From Rhizaria sp. SCN 62-66 (taxonomy: Eukaryota > Rhizaria, unplaced), in contig MEDY01000345.1 of NCBI GenBank assembly GCA_001724265.1, positions 1 through 46,531 on the forward strand: a stretch of DNA of 46,531 nucleotides. Reading direction: 5' to 3'. The notes below the pieces were generated by a model. The model was not told the DNA's origin. It worked only from the letters and a program-made list of their open reading frames with translations, and did no database searches. Shown piece after piece: positions 1 to 12,762 of this stretch (position 1 is its first letter; each line of letters starts with the position of its first letter). The translations under genes were made by a program, and so were the position numbers.

Positions 1-256
1 AAATAAACCACGTAGTTTGATAACTTCTACGAAAGTGCGCCAAAGTCGCAAAAAAAGCGCGAATTCGCGTTTTTTAGTTGACGCTACATAGGGGTTATAT
101 AGATTTGAGAGAGTAATTCAATACAGATTAACAGATTTGATTCATATGAGCAGAAGTGCAAGAAATAAATATGGATGAACACTCTGTATTGGGTTTATGA
201 GGAAATAATGAATTAAATATAACTAGATATAAGTTGATAATGAATTGTACGTTTGG
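1..256. other. Intergenic, with a short palindrome
   Basis: No coding signal is visible. At 50-75 there is an A-run, the perfect 12-base palindrome CGCGAATTCGCG (58-69), then a T-run. It lies just beyond the 3' end of the giant minus-strand gene and could form a hairpin near its transcript end, but nothing shows function. Confidence 0.5.
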
Positions 257-3200
257 TCACTTCTTGTTATTTAGCTTGCTATCTTTCTCATTCTGCGTAG
301 GAGTCTTGTCCATGCTGCGCACGTGTTGACTAAGACCGTAACCGGACCCAAGACTGCCACTGCCGAATGAGTTTGCAAAAACTGATTTGCCTGTACCTGC
401 ACCACCACTACTACCACCAATAATTGACTGAATAGAGCTCTTCAAGCTACTGCTTGCGCTGGCGGTGGCACTCGCGGCCCCTGCGTTGCCGCTCTTGGTT
501 GCTTGCTTGGTAGTGCTTTTACTCGATGAGGCCTTTACTCCCTGTGCTCCTTGTGACGGTGTCTGCACCTGGACCGGCTTTTGCGGCTGCGCCTGTGGCG
601 GCGCATGTGACTGCGATTGTGTGCGTACTTGGGCTTGCGTCTGGGCGGCAGCGCTAGCTAGTCCAGCCCGACTACTGACCACAGACTCAGTTGCGGCCGC
701 AGGTGCGACAGCAGCTGGACCAGACTTCTTGCTCGTGATAGACTGTTTGAGCATATCGAATGCCGCGTTCGCGCGCGCCACGGCAGTAGGCTCACGCGTA
801 GGGGGCCCAGCATCAGAGGCAGGAGAGTGCGCCGCGTGCGGAGCGGTCTTAGCCGCGGTCGCAGTGAAAAGAGTCGGGTTCATCCATGCAGGCCCCAGCG
901 CAGTGCCGGTGACAGCGGCTGCAGCAACACTTGCGTTTGCATTCACCCCAGCACCTGCTGCAGCGCTCGCAGCGGAGACGCGCGTGGGCGTAAGGAACGA
1001 CAAGAACGGGGACCCACGCGGTGCCGCCGCAGCCGCCGCCGCAGCGGCAGCAGGTGCAGTTGCAGCAGCAGGAGCAGCGGCGACGAGGGGCGTCTGTGCG
1101 GGTGCGGGATGCTTCTGCGCAAGCTTCTTGCTTGCAAAGTCACCAGTAGACACGAGCGCTGCGTTCCAAGGACGGCGAGAGAGACCGCTTTGAAGATTCA
1201 TCATTGCGGACATCAAGGGCGGTGCAACCACACCCGCCGCAACCGCGTCGCCGATCGCAGGACCGCGAGAAGTGGTATTGGCAGCATGAGGCGCAACAGC
1301 TGCGTTGGTGCGCGAGCCGGCGTCAAGCCGGTGCGCGAGTTTGCGCTGACCCAGGAACTCCTCGGGCGTGCCCCAGAAGAGCGCGTCAGCCGCGTAGTTA
1401 GAGTACACTACAACGGGCGCGTCACCGCCGTCGCTATTGCAGGTGTTGTCTCCGGTGCTGGAGCCAGTGTCGGTGGCGCTATCAATGGGTAGCCCGGAGA
1501 AGTCCATGCGCACCACAGCGCCGCTTGCGGTCACAGTCGGAATCGCGCTCCGGTTCTGCCGCGTGCCGTGCGCGGACGAGCTCGCAGCTCTGACGCGTGC
1601 CAAGTCCGCCGGCGCAAGCTTGCGCGCGAGCTTCTCCATCACGCGGCGGTCAGATCGCGCGATCACGCGCACCTGCTGCAGTGACATCACGCGCGGGGCC
1701 CGGTGCGATGCCGCGATCCCCGCCGCGGAGGGCAAGTGCCCGTCGCGCGCAGACTGGTAGCCGAGGATACCCGCGCTCACGGTGCCACAGCCCGCGCTCG
1801 CGTTGCCGCCAGCGCCGCCGGACTCGTCCGCACTGGCACTTGCACTCGCGAGCATGGGCGCGGCGTCAGAGGCGAAAAGCGGCTGCTGCTGCTCCAGCTC
1901 GGCCTCGTCCAGGAAAACCTCGTTGAGCGCCTCGACCAGCAGCGACAAAGGACCGCGCGGCGCGCGCACGATTGCCTGAGACGTGACATCACGGAGCTCG
2001 CGCGCCGCGCGTCGGGAGGGCTTCGTCACGGCCGCCGTAGCCGCGGTCGTGACAGCAGGGGCAGGCGTGACGTCTGCGCTCTGAGTGGTATCGCTCGTTG
2101 GAGTCATACTCGTCGCAGCATCCTTGCTCTCAGAAGAAGCGTTAATATTGAGGTTCTTGGAAATGTCCTCTCCAGCGACTCCCGCAGCGCGCTGCGTCGC
2201 CTCCGCCCCAGCTTCGGCCTTCTGAAACTCGTCGACTGCGGCGTTGGCGTGTTCCACGCCAGCGGGACCCGTGGCGACGGCGTACACCATCATGTCGTCA
2301 TCAAGCGAGCGCAGCGCGCGCAGGCCCAGAGGGTCGAACGCGCGCTCGGGCAGCGACACGGGGCGGTACTCTTGCGCGGTCTCGAGCCACACAGTGGACG
2401 GCAGCAGCGGCGTGGGCCGCGGGTTCTGGCGGCGGCGGCGCTCGCGCATAACCATCACGCGTACGTGTACGGCGCCCGCGTCGGCCCACTGCGGCAGGAA
2501 CGGCGACGGCGACGACGCGGGCGTTGCGTGGGACGCGAGCATTGCGGCCGCACCCTCCCACGACGAGTCGAGATTCACAGCAGTCTCGTCGCCTGCGCCA
2601 GAGGCGGCGGCGACGAGCGCGGGCGGCGGCAGCAGCGGGAGCAGCTGGCGCGCCGCAGGCGAGGTGAGCACCGCGGGCGACACGTACGGCAGCCGGAACG
2701 AGCCCGTGAAGAACACGTCGCTCGGCGCCAGCGGCGCGAGCGTCGGCGGCGCGTGCGCACCTGCGCTGCCGTCCCCCGCGGGCACATGCGCGCCGGTTTC
2801 TGCGACGGCGAGCGCAGCGGCGGCGGCCAGCGACGCGTGCGTCTCTGAGCCGTCAATCGCGCGACGGTACGCGGCGGCCGAATGGCGCGCGCGCGGGCCG
2901 GCGTAGAGCGTGAGCCGCAGCGCGCTGTCGATCAGCGGCAGCCCGCTCGCGTGCGGCGACAGCGACAGGTGCGACAGGAACGGCGGCACTGCGCTCGACG
3001 ATGATGTCTCCGCAACTGCCAAGGCGTCGCCGCTTTCGCTGCTCTCGTTGCTGCTGGTGTCCTTCGTATTTGCTCCAAGGATCGAGGCCGGGTCGGGGTA
3101 CACGTGCGCGTACACCGGCATCAGCACAGGCGGCTGCTGCGACGCCTTCGCGCGGCCCGGCGCCGCCGCAGCAGCCGCGGCCGCACTGCCCTGCCAGAGT

Positions 3201-6200
3201 CGCAGCGCCATGACGTCAGCGCTCACAGTCGGCATGTGCGGGTCCGCGGCCGCGGCGCGCGTCTGCTCCCAGCTCGCCGCGGCAAGGCGCTCCACGGTCG
3301 CCGTGTCGGCCTGCGGGTACATGTTGCGGAAACGGTCGCGCTCGGCCGCGGCCACCGCGTCGGGCGTCGCCCCCGCCAGCCCGTACAGGAAGGCGTGCAC
3401 GGTGCGTGCGGCCTCAGGCTCCGTCGCCGACACGGGCTGCCGTAGCGGGTTATCGTCGGCCAGCGCGATGTGGCGCAGCGAGACGGGCTCGTCGCGCTCC
3501 AGCGCGGGCGCAGGGGCGAGCGCGAGCGGCACCGCGGCCGCCTCGGCCGTCGCCGCGGCCAGCTCGCGCAGCATCATGTCTTTGGCGGCCGCCTGGTCTT
3601 CCGCGGCGAGCTGGTTCAGCGACGCCGTGGCGGCCTGCACCTTGGCCATGGTCGCCTGCAGCCGGTGCTCGCCCGCGGCGCCCGACGCGCGCATCGACGC
3701 CAGCCGGCGCTTGGCGTCCGCCGCCGCCACGGCCTGCGTCAGCGTGTTGCGCTGCAGCCGGCGCCGGTCCGCGGCTTCGGCGTCCGCGGTCGCGACGGCC
3801 TGCATCTCGGCTTGCTTCTCTGCGCGGGCGCGCTCCACTCCGGCGATGGCGTCAGCCATGACTGCGCTGAGCTCGCTCGCGCCAGTGCCGTTGGCCGCAC
3901 TGGATGCGGCCTCGGCGGCTGCAGCGCGCGCGTGGGCGTGGTCCTACTGGATGCGCTCGCGCAGGGCCTCCGCAGTGGAGAGCGCGGTGGCGCGGCGCGT
4001 GGCCACGGTCTCGAACTGGGCCAGCGCCCCGAGCACCTGCGTCTGCAGCTGCTTTGCGATTGCAAGCGTCGGCGCTTTGTCCATCAGCGCGCCCGCGGCA
4101 GCGGTGTGCGCGAGCAGCGCGTTCTCGCGCGCGGTCCACGCCGCGTTGTCCGCCGCGGCCGTGATTGCGCTCTCAATCGCTGCGTCGGTCGCGGCGGCTG
4201 TAGCCTCGTCGGCGTCGCCGGCCAGCTCCGACGGCGCGTTCTGCACCAGCGCCGCGATCGTGGCCTCGCACATCTGCGACAGCTGCTGCACTTCGTCGCT
4301 CAGCAGCGCCAACGCGGCCTGGGCCTCGGCCGCGGCGGCGGCCACGGTCTCCGCGATCTCGCGCTCGCGCGCGCCGCTCATGGCGTGCGACTGGATCGCA
4401 AATGACGGCAGCGCAGACAGCAGAGGGGCCGGCTGCGCGTGCGCCGGCTGCGGCAGGATCGAGCGCCGCGCGGGCTCGCCGCCGTGCGCGCCTTGGGCGC
4501 CCTCTGCGGCAGTCTCGGTGTGCGCGAGAGGCAGCAGGCGGCGCGCTGACGCGGGCTTGGCCACCAGCGACGCCAGTCTGACAGCGTTCTCTGCAGCGGG
4601 TGCGTTTGCTGCGGGCTTCGGATTCCCGACGGACTGCTCCGCTGGGTTAGCCTCGCTATCGCCATCGCCACTGGCGTTCTTGGACTTCGATTTGAGCAGC
4701 GCGAAGCGCGAGGCGTCGCGGCGCATCTGCGGACGGCGGCCTTCACCGGCCTCGAGCCCCGCGGCCGCGGCCGCAGCCAAGTACCGCGCCGCGGCCTGTC
4801 CAGAGAGGCCGAAGCCGCTGCCCGCGTGCGCGCCCACGGCGGCAGCCGCGGCTGCAGCTTCTGCAGCTTCCGCGGCAGCGGAGGCAGCGGAGTGAGCGTT
4901 GTGGCCCTAGGTGTTGTCGGCGTCGTCACCATTGCGCGCGAGCCGCGCTAGCAGCGGGCGCGAGGCCTGCAGCATGCGCGCGACGAGCTGCCCGCCCACA
5001 GTCATTTGCAGCGGCGTCCGTTTCACAGAGCGCGCGTGAAAGGAGTACTCGCGCCGCGCGTCCGTGACCACAGCTCCCACAGCGGGACCGCCGCCGCCGC
5101 CGCCGCCGCCGCGCGTCTCTGCGAGCAGCTCCTTGGTGCGCGCCATGCGTGCCTTGAGCTCGGCGAGCGCTGCGCGCCGCGCCGCCGACGCGCCGGGGCC
5201 CTTGGTGGTGATCGCGGCGGTCAGATCTGCAGTGGAGCGCGCCGGGGTATCAGCGAGCGCGGCGCTGAACAGCTCAGCGCGGTTGATGGCGGGCTTTGCG
5301 GGCGCGGCAGCTGGCGCCACCGACGCCGCCACAGGTGCTGCCGTAGGCGCTGTCGCGGGCGTGACGGACGCAGCGGAGTCAGGAGCGGTCGCAGAGGCAG
5401 AGACTGAGGCAGAGGCGGCTGCGGGCTTCTGCTTGGCGGGAGGCACGAAGACGCCCGCGGCGCGGAGCTGCGCACGCATCTCGGCCAAAAGCTCCTCCTT
5501 GGTCTTGGCGCGGCCCAGCGGCACAGGCACGGACACGCCGGACACAATCACGCTCCCGCGCGCGGGCGCCACGGCCGCGGATACGGGCTTCACCGCCGCT
5601 GGCGTCGCGGCCGCGGTTGGGGTCGACAACGCAGACGCGGCGGCGGAGGGCTCTTGGTAGCTCCACAGCGGCTGCTGCTTCGCTGCGCTCGCGCTGGCGC
5701 CGCGACCCTCGTTATCGTTGCCGTCAGCACCTTTGCGCGCACGCGTCTGCTGAGGGCCGTCGTCGTCGGCGACGGTGTCGGCGAGGTTGTGGAGTGGCGA
5801 GTTGCGGCGCGCAAAGGCCGCGGCGTCGTGTTTGCTGAGCCCCGCGGCGCGGAGCTTGCGCGCGGCGATGTTGACGCTGAGTCGTTCATCAACCAGCGCT
5901 TGCGCGAGGCGTGCCGTCTCCTCCGCGGCCGCGACGGCCTCGTCGCGCGCGGCCTGCTCCGCGGCGGCCTCTTCCGCGCGCAGCTCGTCGCGCAGCGCGG
6001 CGCGGCGCGAGACGGCCCCGCGCGCGACAGCGTCGGCCGAGTCGAAGGCGTCGCGCTGCTGCGGCACGCCCAACCGCTCGGCGGCCTGCGCGGCGCGCTC
6101 CTCGGCCAGCAGCCGGTCCAGCGGGCGCGCGTCGCCGTACACGCTGCGGTGGGCCACCGCGCGCAGTGTCTCGCGGTCCACGCGGTCCGAGCCGGCGCGG

Positions 6201-9200
6201 TTCAGCATCTGCAGCCGCTCCAGCGTCTCGCGGAAGCGCATGTCCGCCTCGGCCTGCGGGGCTGTGTATTGGCGCGAGACGCCGAAGTTGGCCGCCTGGT
6301 GAGTCGTGACCGCGATGGAGCCGAACACGGGGCCCTGCGGCACTGGCGGCGAGGGGGGCTTCTTCCTCCGCTTGCCATCGAGCAACGCACTGCCACTACC
6401 GCTGTTGCTGTCGTTGCTGTCGGTACTGCTGTTGTTGTTGGTGTTATTGGCGTTGTTGCGGCGCGCGAGCGACTCCTGCTCCGCGACCACTGCCTCGGCC
6501 TGCCCGCGCGCCCACGCCCGGAGCTCGCTGCGCCGCGGCACACTCACCGCGGCGTCCTTTTCTCGCTGCCGCTGCTGTGTGTCGCGCGCGTCGAGGTCTT
6601 GCTGCTGGCGGTCCAGCGTCGCCGCGCGCACGTACATGTCCCACGCGGGCCACGCATACCGCTCGAGGTAGTACACAAGCCGCCCCGGCTCCCACGTCGC
6701 CGGCACGCGCAACTCGAGGCACGCGTCGGCGAAGCTCCCCGGCGGCGCCACGCGCGAGAGCAGCTGCGAAGGGTGCGCGCAGCCGCTGGCCTTAAGCGCC
6801 TGCGCCAGTGCCTCGGGCGGCACGTGCGCCAACTGGTCGCCGCCGTTGCGTACCGCAACCGCGCCGCCACTGCCATCGACTGCATTTGTGCTGCTGCCGC
6901 TGTTGGGACTGTTGGAGCCGGCGACGCCGCCAGTGACGTTGCTGTTGCCGAGCAGCGCAGCGAGCGAGTCGCGGTGCGCCTTGGCGGTGGCGCGCTTGGA
7001 CAGCAGCTCGCGCTCGCGGCGACGCGCGGCGTCGGCGGCCGCGGCCATGCGGTCGTCGTTGCTACCGTCATCCGCCGTCCCTGTAGAGTCCACGGGCGTG
7101 GCGGCAGCGGCGGCGGCGGAAGTGACAGGCGGGAAGAAGACGGAGCCGTCGTGCGCGATGTGCGCTGCGGGTTCCCGGTTCTTACTCGCGCTACCGCTGC
7201 TGCTGCTGGCAGAGGCGCGTCCGTTGCGCAGCAGCCTCAGAGAGCGCGGTCGCGCGCTGCCATCACTAGCAGCGGCGGTGGCGTTCTCGGCAGCGTTGGC
7301 GTCGGCGACAACGCTCGCGGCCTCGGCGGCCTCGGCGGCGGCGCGCGCGGCGACTGTCGCCGTCTCGAGCGGCGCGTTGGTGATGGCGCCGGCGCGCGTG
7401 TTGGTGACGCCGTAGCGCGCGAGCATCGCTTTGTAGCCGGCGGACACGACGCGCGGGGCCTGTGCGAGCGCGCCGCTGCCGACCTCGAACGCCTCGACGC
7501 CGGGCGCGAGGTCCAGCTCGTGCGTCTCGCCTTCACTGTCGCCGCCAGCGCTATTGCCGCGGGTGCGAAGAGTCAGCGAGGGCGCAAAGGTAGACGCGCC
7601 GGGCGGGAGGAAGTGCACTGCGACGCGCAGGCGGTACCCGAAGCCCTTGGAGGCCTGCGGCCACGCGTCTTCGTCCTGTGCCAGTCCGGCCTCGCGCGCG
7701 AGCCGCGCCGCCGGCGACCCGTCGTCGCTCCCCGCGCCGGTGCCAAGTCCGTACTTGCCGCGCGCGGCCTCGGCGGCGGCCTCGGCGCGTGTGAGGCGGC
7801 GCGACCACCAGCGTGAGCCGTTAAGCAGCGCGTAGCCCTGTTTGTTCATCACCGTGTTGCGTAGCGTCTTGAGCGCGAGGAGACGCTCGTGCTGCGCGAC
7901 GGCCGGGTCAAACGTGACGAACCCCTCGGCCATCATGGCTTCGAGCAGGAAGTACCGCGCGTGCGTCGTCTCCTCGACCGTCTCGCTGCGCTCTTGGTTG
8001 CCGGCGTAGAACAAGTGCGCCCACGCGCGCGGCGACGACGCGAACTCGGCCATATCGTCCCCCACAGGGTTCGTTGTGTCCGACTGCTGCGCGCCAAAGT
8101 ATCGGTTCATCGCCGGGTTGGCCCCGCCCGCGGCGGACTTGTTCCACTGCGCGCGCGCCCGCTGCGCCTGCATCAGCGCCAGCCACGCCGCGGCCTCGGC
8201 CGGGGAGGCTTCGTCGCCGAGCTCGCCGACAAGCTTCGCCAGCGCCGTGTCGACGGCAATCACGCCCGCGGGGGCCATTGCGCGCTCGCGGCGGCGGCGC
8301 TCGCGTTCACCCGCGTCTAGATTGGGCGACTGCGCCTCGTCCAGCTCGTCCACGCCCCCGTTGCGCACGCCCTTCGCTGAGGAACTGCTGCTGCTGTTGT
8401 TGTTTTCGTCCTGCGCGAGAGACTGCAGGTACGCTGGGTCGCGGTACAGCGGGTCCCAGTGGCGCTCGCGGCGGTCTGCGCGCTCGCGGGTCAGCGACTG
8501 CAGCCGCACGCGCACCAGCCTCACGTGCGGCAGCGCCGCCGCAGCCGCCAACGGGTCCACCGTCGCCGAAGTCGCATCCGAGTCCGCGGTCCTCTCGGCT
8601 GCGGAGTCTGCGTCTGCGTTCGTGGTGGGAAGAGTGCGGGGGAGGCGGTTGGCGGCAGCTTCGGCCGAGTTGGCGGCGAAGTTAGGCCGCAGACACGTCA
8701 CAGCCGAGTCGAACCGCGGGGGCTCGGACAGCAGACGCAGGCGCGCGCGCGCCACGGCGGGCTTTGGGACGTATTTATCGCTCAAATCACGCGCTAAGTC
8801 GAGCATGCCTGACCCACCACTCACACTATCACTCGACTCACTGTCGTTGTTATGATTATTGTTATTAGACTCATCGGCATTGCGACCGCGGCCGCGCGGG
8901 CGGACGTAGAAGGACAGGATGCCGCCGCGCGGGGGCTCTGCTGTCGCGGTGTCAGGGACACGGAAAGGGTCAGCCAAGTCGAGGTCGTCGGCCACAGAAG
9001 TCTGCGCCTTGCGGTAGTCGAGCGCGGCGTTGAGTAGCGCCAGCTGCTCCTGGTTGTGCTGGCGGATCAGATCCAGCGATAGCGGGTAGTACAGGGCGCG
9101 CCCGTCCCCGTTGTCATGTGTACCCCCATGCGTTCCGCCGTGTGCTCCATTGTTGTGTTGCGGGAAGACGTCTTTGAGCGCGGAGTGCTCCTGCTGCCGC

Positions 9201-10387
9201 TGCAGCGCCGCAGCGTCTTCCCCCTCAGCGCTTTGACTGATATCGCCGCCGTGGAGTGTGTTTCGTAGACTGGCGGCCTCGGCGCGGCGGAGGTCTTCGC
9301 GCTCTTTGACGGAGCGGACATAGCGCGACGACTCGTCGATGACCATCGCCGTCGCCGCGTTGGCCGGCCCGCCGTGAAAGAGATCCGGGTGCACGCGCAT
9401 CGCCACGCGCGCGGCATAGTCGACGGGGCTCTTCCGCAGCGCAGCCGCGGCCGAGAGCGGAGTGCGCACACTCGACTGCAGCCGCGCCGCGCCACTTGCG
9501 GTCGCGGTGGTGTCCTCGCCCCCGCCTTCCCCCATAATAGCGGGGCCGCCGCGGCGCGTGCGCGTGCGGGACGTGGGACCCGCTCCGGCGCCCGCGCCTG
9601 CGCCGTAGCTTGTGGAGTAGTGCGCTGCGTTAGCGGCTGCTTCGTCGTCCTCGATTTTGCGCTGCAGCCGCGCGCGCGCGCGTTCCTCGATCTCCTGCCA
9701 CGCCTCGCCCATTGCGCGGTCCGCGGCGGCGCGCGCGGCGCGGGCCTGCGGGGACAGGTCGAGCTCGAACTCCTCGCGCTCCAGCTCGCGCGCGCGCGGG
9801 ATCCGGGCCGCAAACGCGCGCTGCTCTTGCTCGATCGCCGCAGCGGAGCCGGCGCTAGCGGCGTCGTACTCGCCGGCCGCGCGGGAGAGCTGGGCGTGCT
9901 CGTGCTCGCGCAGCAAGCGCTGGTAGAGCTTCTCCTCGACCTGAGCCTCGAGCCGCGCCTGGTTGTACCCGGCGTCCGCGAGCGTCGTCTCGGTCTCCAT
10001 GTCTGTGGGGCGGCTTAGCTTGAGCAGGTCGAATTCGCTGTAGTCGTGCGCGCGGCGGCCAGAGCCCGGTAGGCGCTCGCCAGGCAGCGCACCCCAGGGG
10101 ACGCCGCCGTCGCTGGCGCCGTTCTTGCGGTGTTTGCGGCCGCCGGGGCCGTCGCTGTGAGCGTCGTCGGTGTTGCCGTCAGAGCCGCTGGCGCCGCTGC
10201 CAGGCGGGCGCGCGGTTGTAAAGTGTGCGCGCGGGCCTGAGCGCGCCAGGAGCAGCGAGGATGTTGTGGGTGTGAGTTGGGGACGCGCGGCTGTTGCGGA
10301 GAGCTGTGGCAGCCGCGCGGGGCCGACAAGAGCGGCCAAGTGGTGTGCTGAGCTCTGCAGCGCTCGGACGCGGGCGCACCCGAGCAT
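257..10387 (-). CDS. Giant mitochondrial-targeted protein, TCAIM/DUF4460-like N-terminal part, read through two in-frame UAG codons
   Basis: One minus-strand frame runs from ATG at 10387 to TGA at 257-259, giving 3376 residues if the in-frame TAGs at 4907-4909 (residue 1827) and 3944-3946 (residue 2148) are sense. Under the standard code it would split into ORFs of 1826, about 300 and 1200 residues, all in the same frame and with almost no spacer. The first 65 or so residues are rich in Arg, Ala and Ser with no acidic residues, as in a mitochondrial presequence. Around residues 320-380 lies a segment with the HPDLFHGG motif, and near 490 the segment LSFYVRPRG. Together these resemble the J-domain-like DUF4460 region of TCAIM (HPDFF ... 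LTFYVRE). A further conserved-looking block sits near 1185-1255. The rest is Ala-rich coiled coil and low-complexity sequence, ending in a Gln/Ser-rich tail. The function of the family is unclear. The long plus-strand ORFs opposite it are composition shadows. It is also possible that two or three genes abut here. Confidence 0.6.
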
Positions 10388-10853
10388 CGTGCGAACCTAG
10401 GACGGGCATGGGGAGGAAATAAAAAGAAAAGTTGGTATACTAAGCCAAATTAATACATAAGACGCTATTATTAACCTTATTGACGATTCAGTTAGCTCAG
10501 TGCACATCGCGAGAGATGACCGAGCGGCATTTCCTTCCCGAGTTTTTCGGTCCACAGCCGGTCGGCGAACGCGGTCGACAATCGCTCGCTTCGTTGGGCT
10601 GACGAGCAGCGCGTATTGGGAGCCTATTTAACAGGTCATTCCGTCGGAGAATATTGATGCCAGTATAATAATTGTCCTGTCGCGACGCTAAAGTATCTTT
10701 TTTGTTTAGCCTAGGTCGCCCACTATCTGTTTATGCCTTCTATGACAACGTTTGGTTGCGGTCGTGCTGTAGCCATGCTCTTTGCTCTGTTGCTTGCTCT
10801 TGTCTCACAATTTCCGACTCATGCGCTTTTCATTTTCTTGCTGCACAGAGACT
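10388..10853. promoter_or_regulatory. Divergent intergenic promoter region
   Basis: This gap separates the giant minus-strand gene from a small plus-strand gene, so it should hold both promoters. At 10540-10553 it carries GAGTTTTTCGGTCC, followed by an AGCCGGT-like segment. A nearly identical block lies in the TIM10/F-box divergent gap at 14204. A candidate acceptor (ctgcacag) lies a few bases before the ATG at 10854, suggesting a 5'UTR intron. No RNA gene was recognised. Confidence 0.4.
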
Positions 10854-11301
10854 ATGCCGAAGGAGGCCAAGTTTGTTACCCCTCAGTGGATCTACTCTCC
10901 CTGGGGCTCTGGATGGAGCGTCTCCGCGCCCGGCGCCAGCAAGCGCTTCGCGATCGCCTTCCCCGTCTTCCTCACCACCGTTGGCGCCATCACCTACTAC
11001 GTCGAGACCCAGTGCAAGGTGCGTCGCTCTTCCCCCACATAATCTCACAGTGCCTTTACTACTCAATTCTTTGTTGCGCGCCGTTCCTGGTCATATATCC
11101 TCGCTATAGCGAGCTTGCTGTCTCTCTTACCGCTCTTGCTCATTCTCTCACTCATCTCACTCTCTTGCTCTTTGTTCCGCCACTCCCGCTGCTCTTCACT
11201 TTGCCCTGCTATGCCCGCCGTAGACCGTTCTGCGCCAGCGCGACCCCAACCTTGTCGTCACCGCGTACGAGGCTAAGCACAAGGACGCCCAGAAGCACTA
11301 A
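10854..11301 (+). CDS. Small single-pass membrane protein, probably mitochondrial (80 aa, 2 exons)
   Basis: Exon 1 is 10854-11018 and exon 2 is 11224-11301, ending in TAA. Splicing at CAGTGCAAG|GTGCGT ... GTAG|ACCGTT keeps the frame and gives 80 residues. The protein begins MPKEAKFVTPQWIYSP, has one hydrophobic segment at about residues 32-50 (FAIAFPVFLTTVGAITYYV), and ends with a short charged tail, KHKDAQKH. Size, single span and charge pattern resemble small accessory subunits of inner-membrane respiratory complexes, but I do not recognise the family. Its donor GTGCGT is one of only two in the window that do not start GTACG. The ATG was chosen because it is the first after a likely 5'UTR acceptor and begins the compact hydrophilic N-terminus. 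Confidence 0.7.
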
Positions 11302-12075
11302 ATGACTTAGCCCGAATCGCAGCGTTTTGTGACCCATAGCTTTGCGAAACAACCGCAGCAGCTTGTATTTGACAAAATAACCCGCAGTGCAAGCTAGCAA
11401 ACCTCTCACGACTCTCAGTTACGCCCAGCTATGCCGCATCAGCTGCAGAACTGCGTCACAGAGCCTGTTCGCGTGCAAACGCGCGTGCGTGTGCGTCTTT
11501 TGCGCCATTCACCTGCTCACACGTCCATGCTCTTGCTTGATTGACTCAGTCTCGTGCGAGTCTTTATTAAACCGCCACCAGTGTTTCCATTTTCTTTTGT
11601 TTTTAAATATTTGCTGCGGTTTGCAGCAGTAATGAGGAGATGCGTACGCACTCATTCAAGCGTGTGTGTGGAGGTGCAACAAAACAAAACTACACCACTC
11701 AGATACATAAATTATGCCTTTTACAACACTAAATCATCTCGGTTTTATCTGTACTGAATGGGTTGATTGTATTATGATGTTTTGTTTGAACTGTTTCGTT
11801 ATATCGCGGTCATATGGGCATCATTTGTCATCATCGCACTGTCGCGCGGAGCCGGGTGATCGACTGGCGGCACTGCTTTTGACCATTGTTTACTTGACCG
11901 TATCCACGACACAGTCAGAGGCTCCGTTTATTCACTCACCAATACGCACAATATCACGCCGAAGTGACGCGATTTTGCCGCTGCGCGCCAGTTGCAGCCG
12001 CTGTCGACCTAGGTTGTTGAAGATGTTTGAGCATCGCTCGTCTGCTTTGTAGCTGATGTAGGTATTGAAGGCGGC
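11302..12075. other. Convergent intergenic region
   Basis: This holds the 3' flanks of the small plus-strand gene and of RBX1. The sequence is AT-richer than the genes. I see no convincing ORF, tRNA or repeat. Confidence 0.5.
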
Positions 12076-12762
12076 TTAGCCATTGTTGGCGGAAGACACG
12101 CGCTTCAGCACCCACGGCTGGTTGTCTATAAAAGGGGAAAACACGCGGCGATAGTCCCAAAACAAAGTATTGAGAGATACGTGAGGAGAGTTGAGGGGAC
12201 GGCGGAACACAGCAAGAGTAGTTTGAGATGGATACGAAGACACAAGTGGGTGAATATGCGCGGAGTAAGGCAACAGGGAGAACGTACCAATGGGACAGGC
12301 GTTGCGGACCTTGAGCCAGCGGTCGAGGCAGTGCGTGTGGAAGGCGTGGGTGCAGGCGCCCCAGGAAATGGAGCAGTTGATGGAGGACTTGCTGGTGCAG
12401 TCGATGCAGGGCATCATAACGATGTTGCGGCAGATGGAGCACGTGTCCGCGTCCAGGTCCCACTTCCACAGAGCTGCGCCGATGCGCGGTGACACAGTAG
12501 AAGTGCGGGTACGGGGGTGGCGGAGGGGAAGGGAGGGAGACGACAGAGGCAGGGAGATTGTAGCAACGAGGAGCCGGAAGCGATGGTGTTAAGATGAGTA
12601 GGAGTGTTAAATGAAGCTGCGGACAGATATCAGAAAGCAATTAGATTTATCCAGAGAGATAATTTTGTATCATGATCGCAAATTTCTCTCTAATGTTGTT
12701 TAGGACGTACCAGTGGCGTTCCACTCCTTGAGAGTGACAGTTCCAACGGGGGGCTGACTCAT
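12076..12762 (-). CDS. RBX1: RBX1/ROC1 RING-box subunit of cullin-RING ubiquitin ligases (95 aa, 3 exons)
   Basis: Exons on the minus strand are 12762-12711, 12473-12288 and 12125-12076 (TAA). Donors are GTACGTCC and GTACGTTC; acceptors are GCGCAG and TTATAG. All junctions keep the frame and give 95 residues. The protein carries the family features in order: the cullin-binding strand (VTLKEWNA then ALWKWD, as in KKWNAVALWAWD), CSIC and CIDC zinc pairs, the insertion CSISWGACTHAFHTHC, RWLK, and the terminal CPID in which Asp replaces a RING Cys, a hallmark of RBX1. The C-terminus (WVLKRVSSANNG) differs from the usual EFQKYGH. RBX1 recruits E2 enzymes to cullins such as CUL1. An F-box/LRR protein, the class of substrate receptor used by CUL1-RBX1, is encoded about 1.7 kb away. 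APC11 is less likely because of the KEWNA strand and the CPID ending. Confidence 0.95.

Noticed and set aside
2910-4895. 661-codon plus-strand ORF opposite the giant gene, and similar long antisense ORFs at 5654-7816, 15298-16584, 19396-20310, 30022-31503 and 32252-33658
   Set aside because: GC-rich Ala-coding DNA leaves several frames open. The translations are Arg/Ala/Ser runs without domains, and each lies opposite a better-supported gene.
10490-10570. tRNA-like stretch (TTAGCTCAGT)
   Set aside because: No acceptor stem, anticodon arm or T-arm can be folded from the flanks. It remains only a chance match to a D-arm. No CUA-anticodon tRNA was found in the window.
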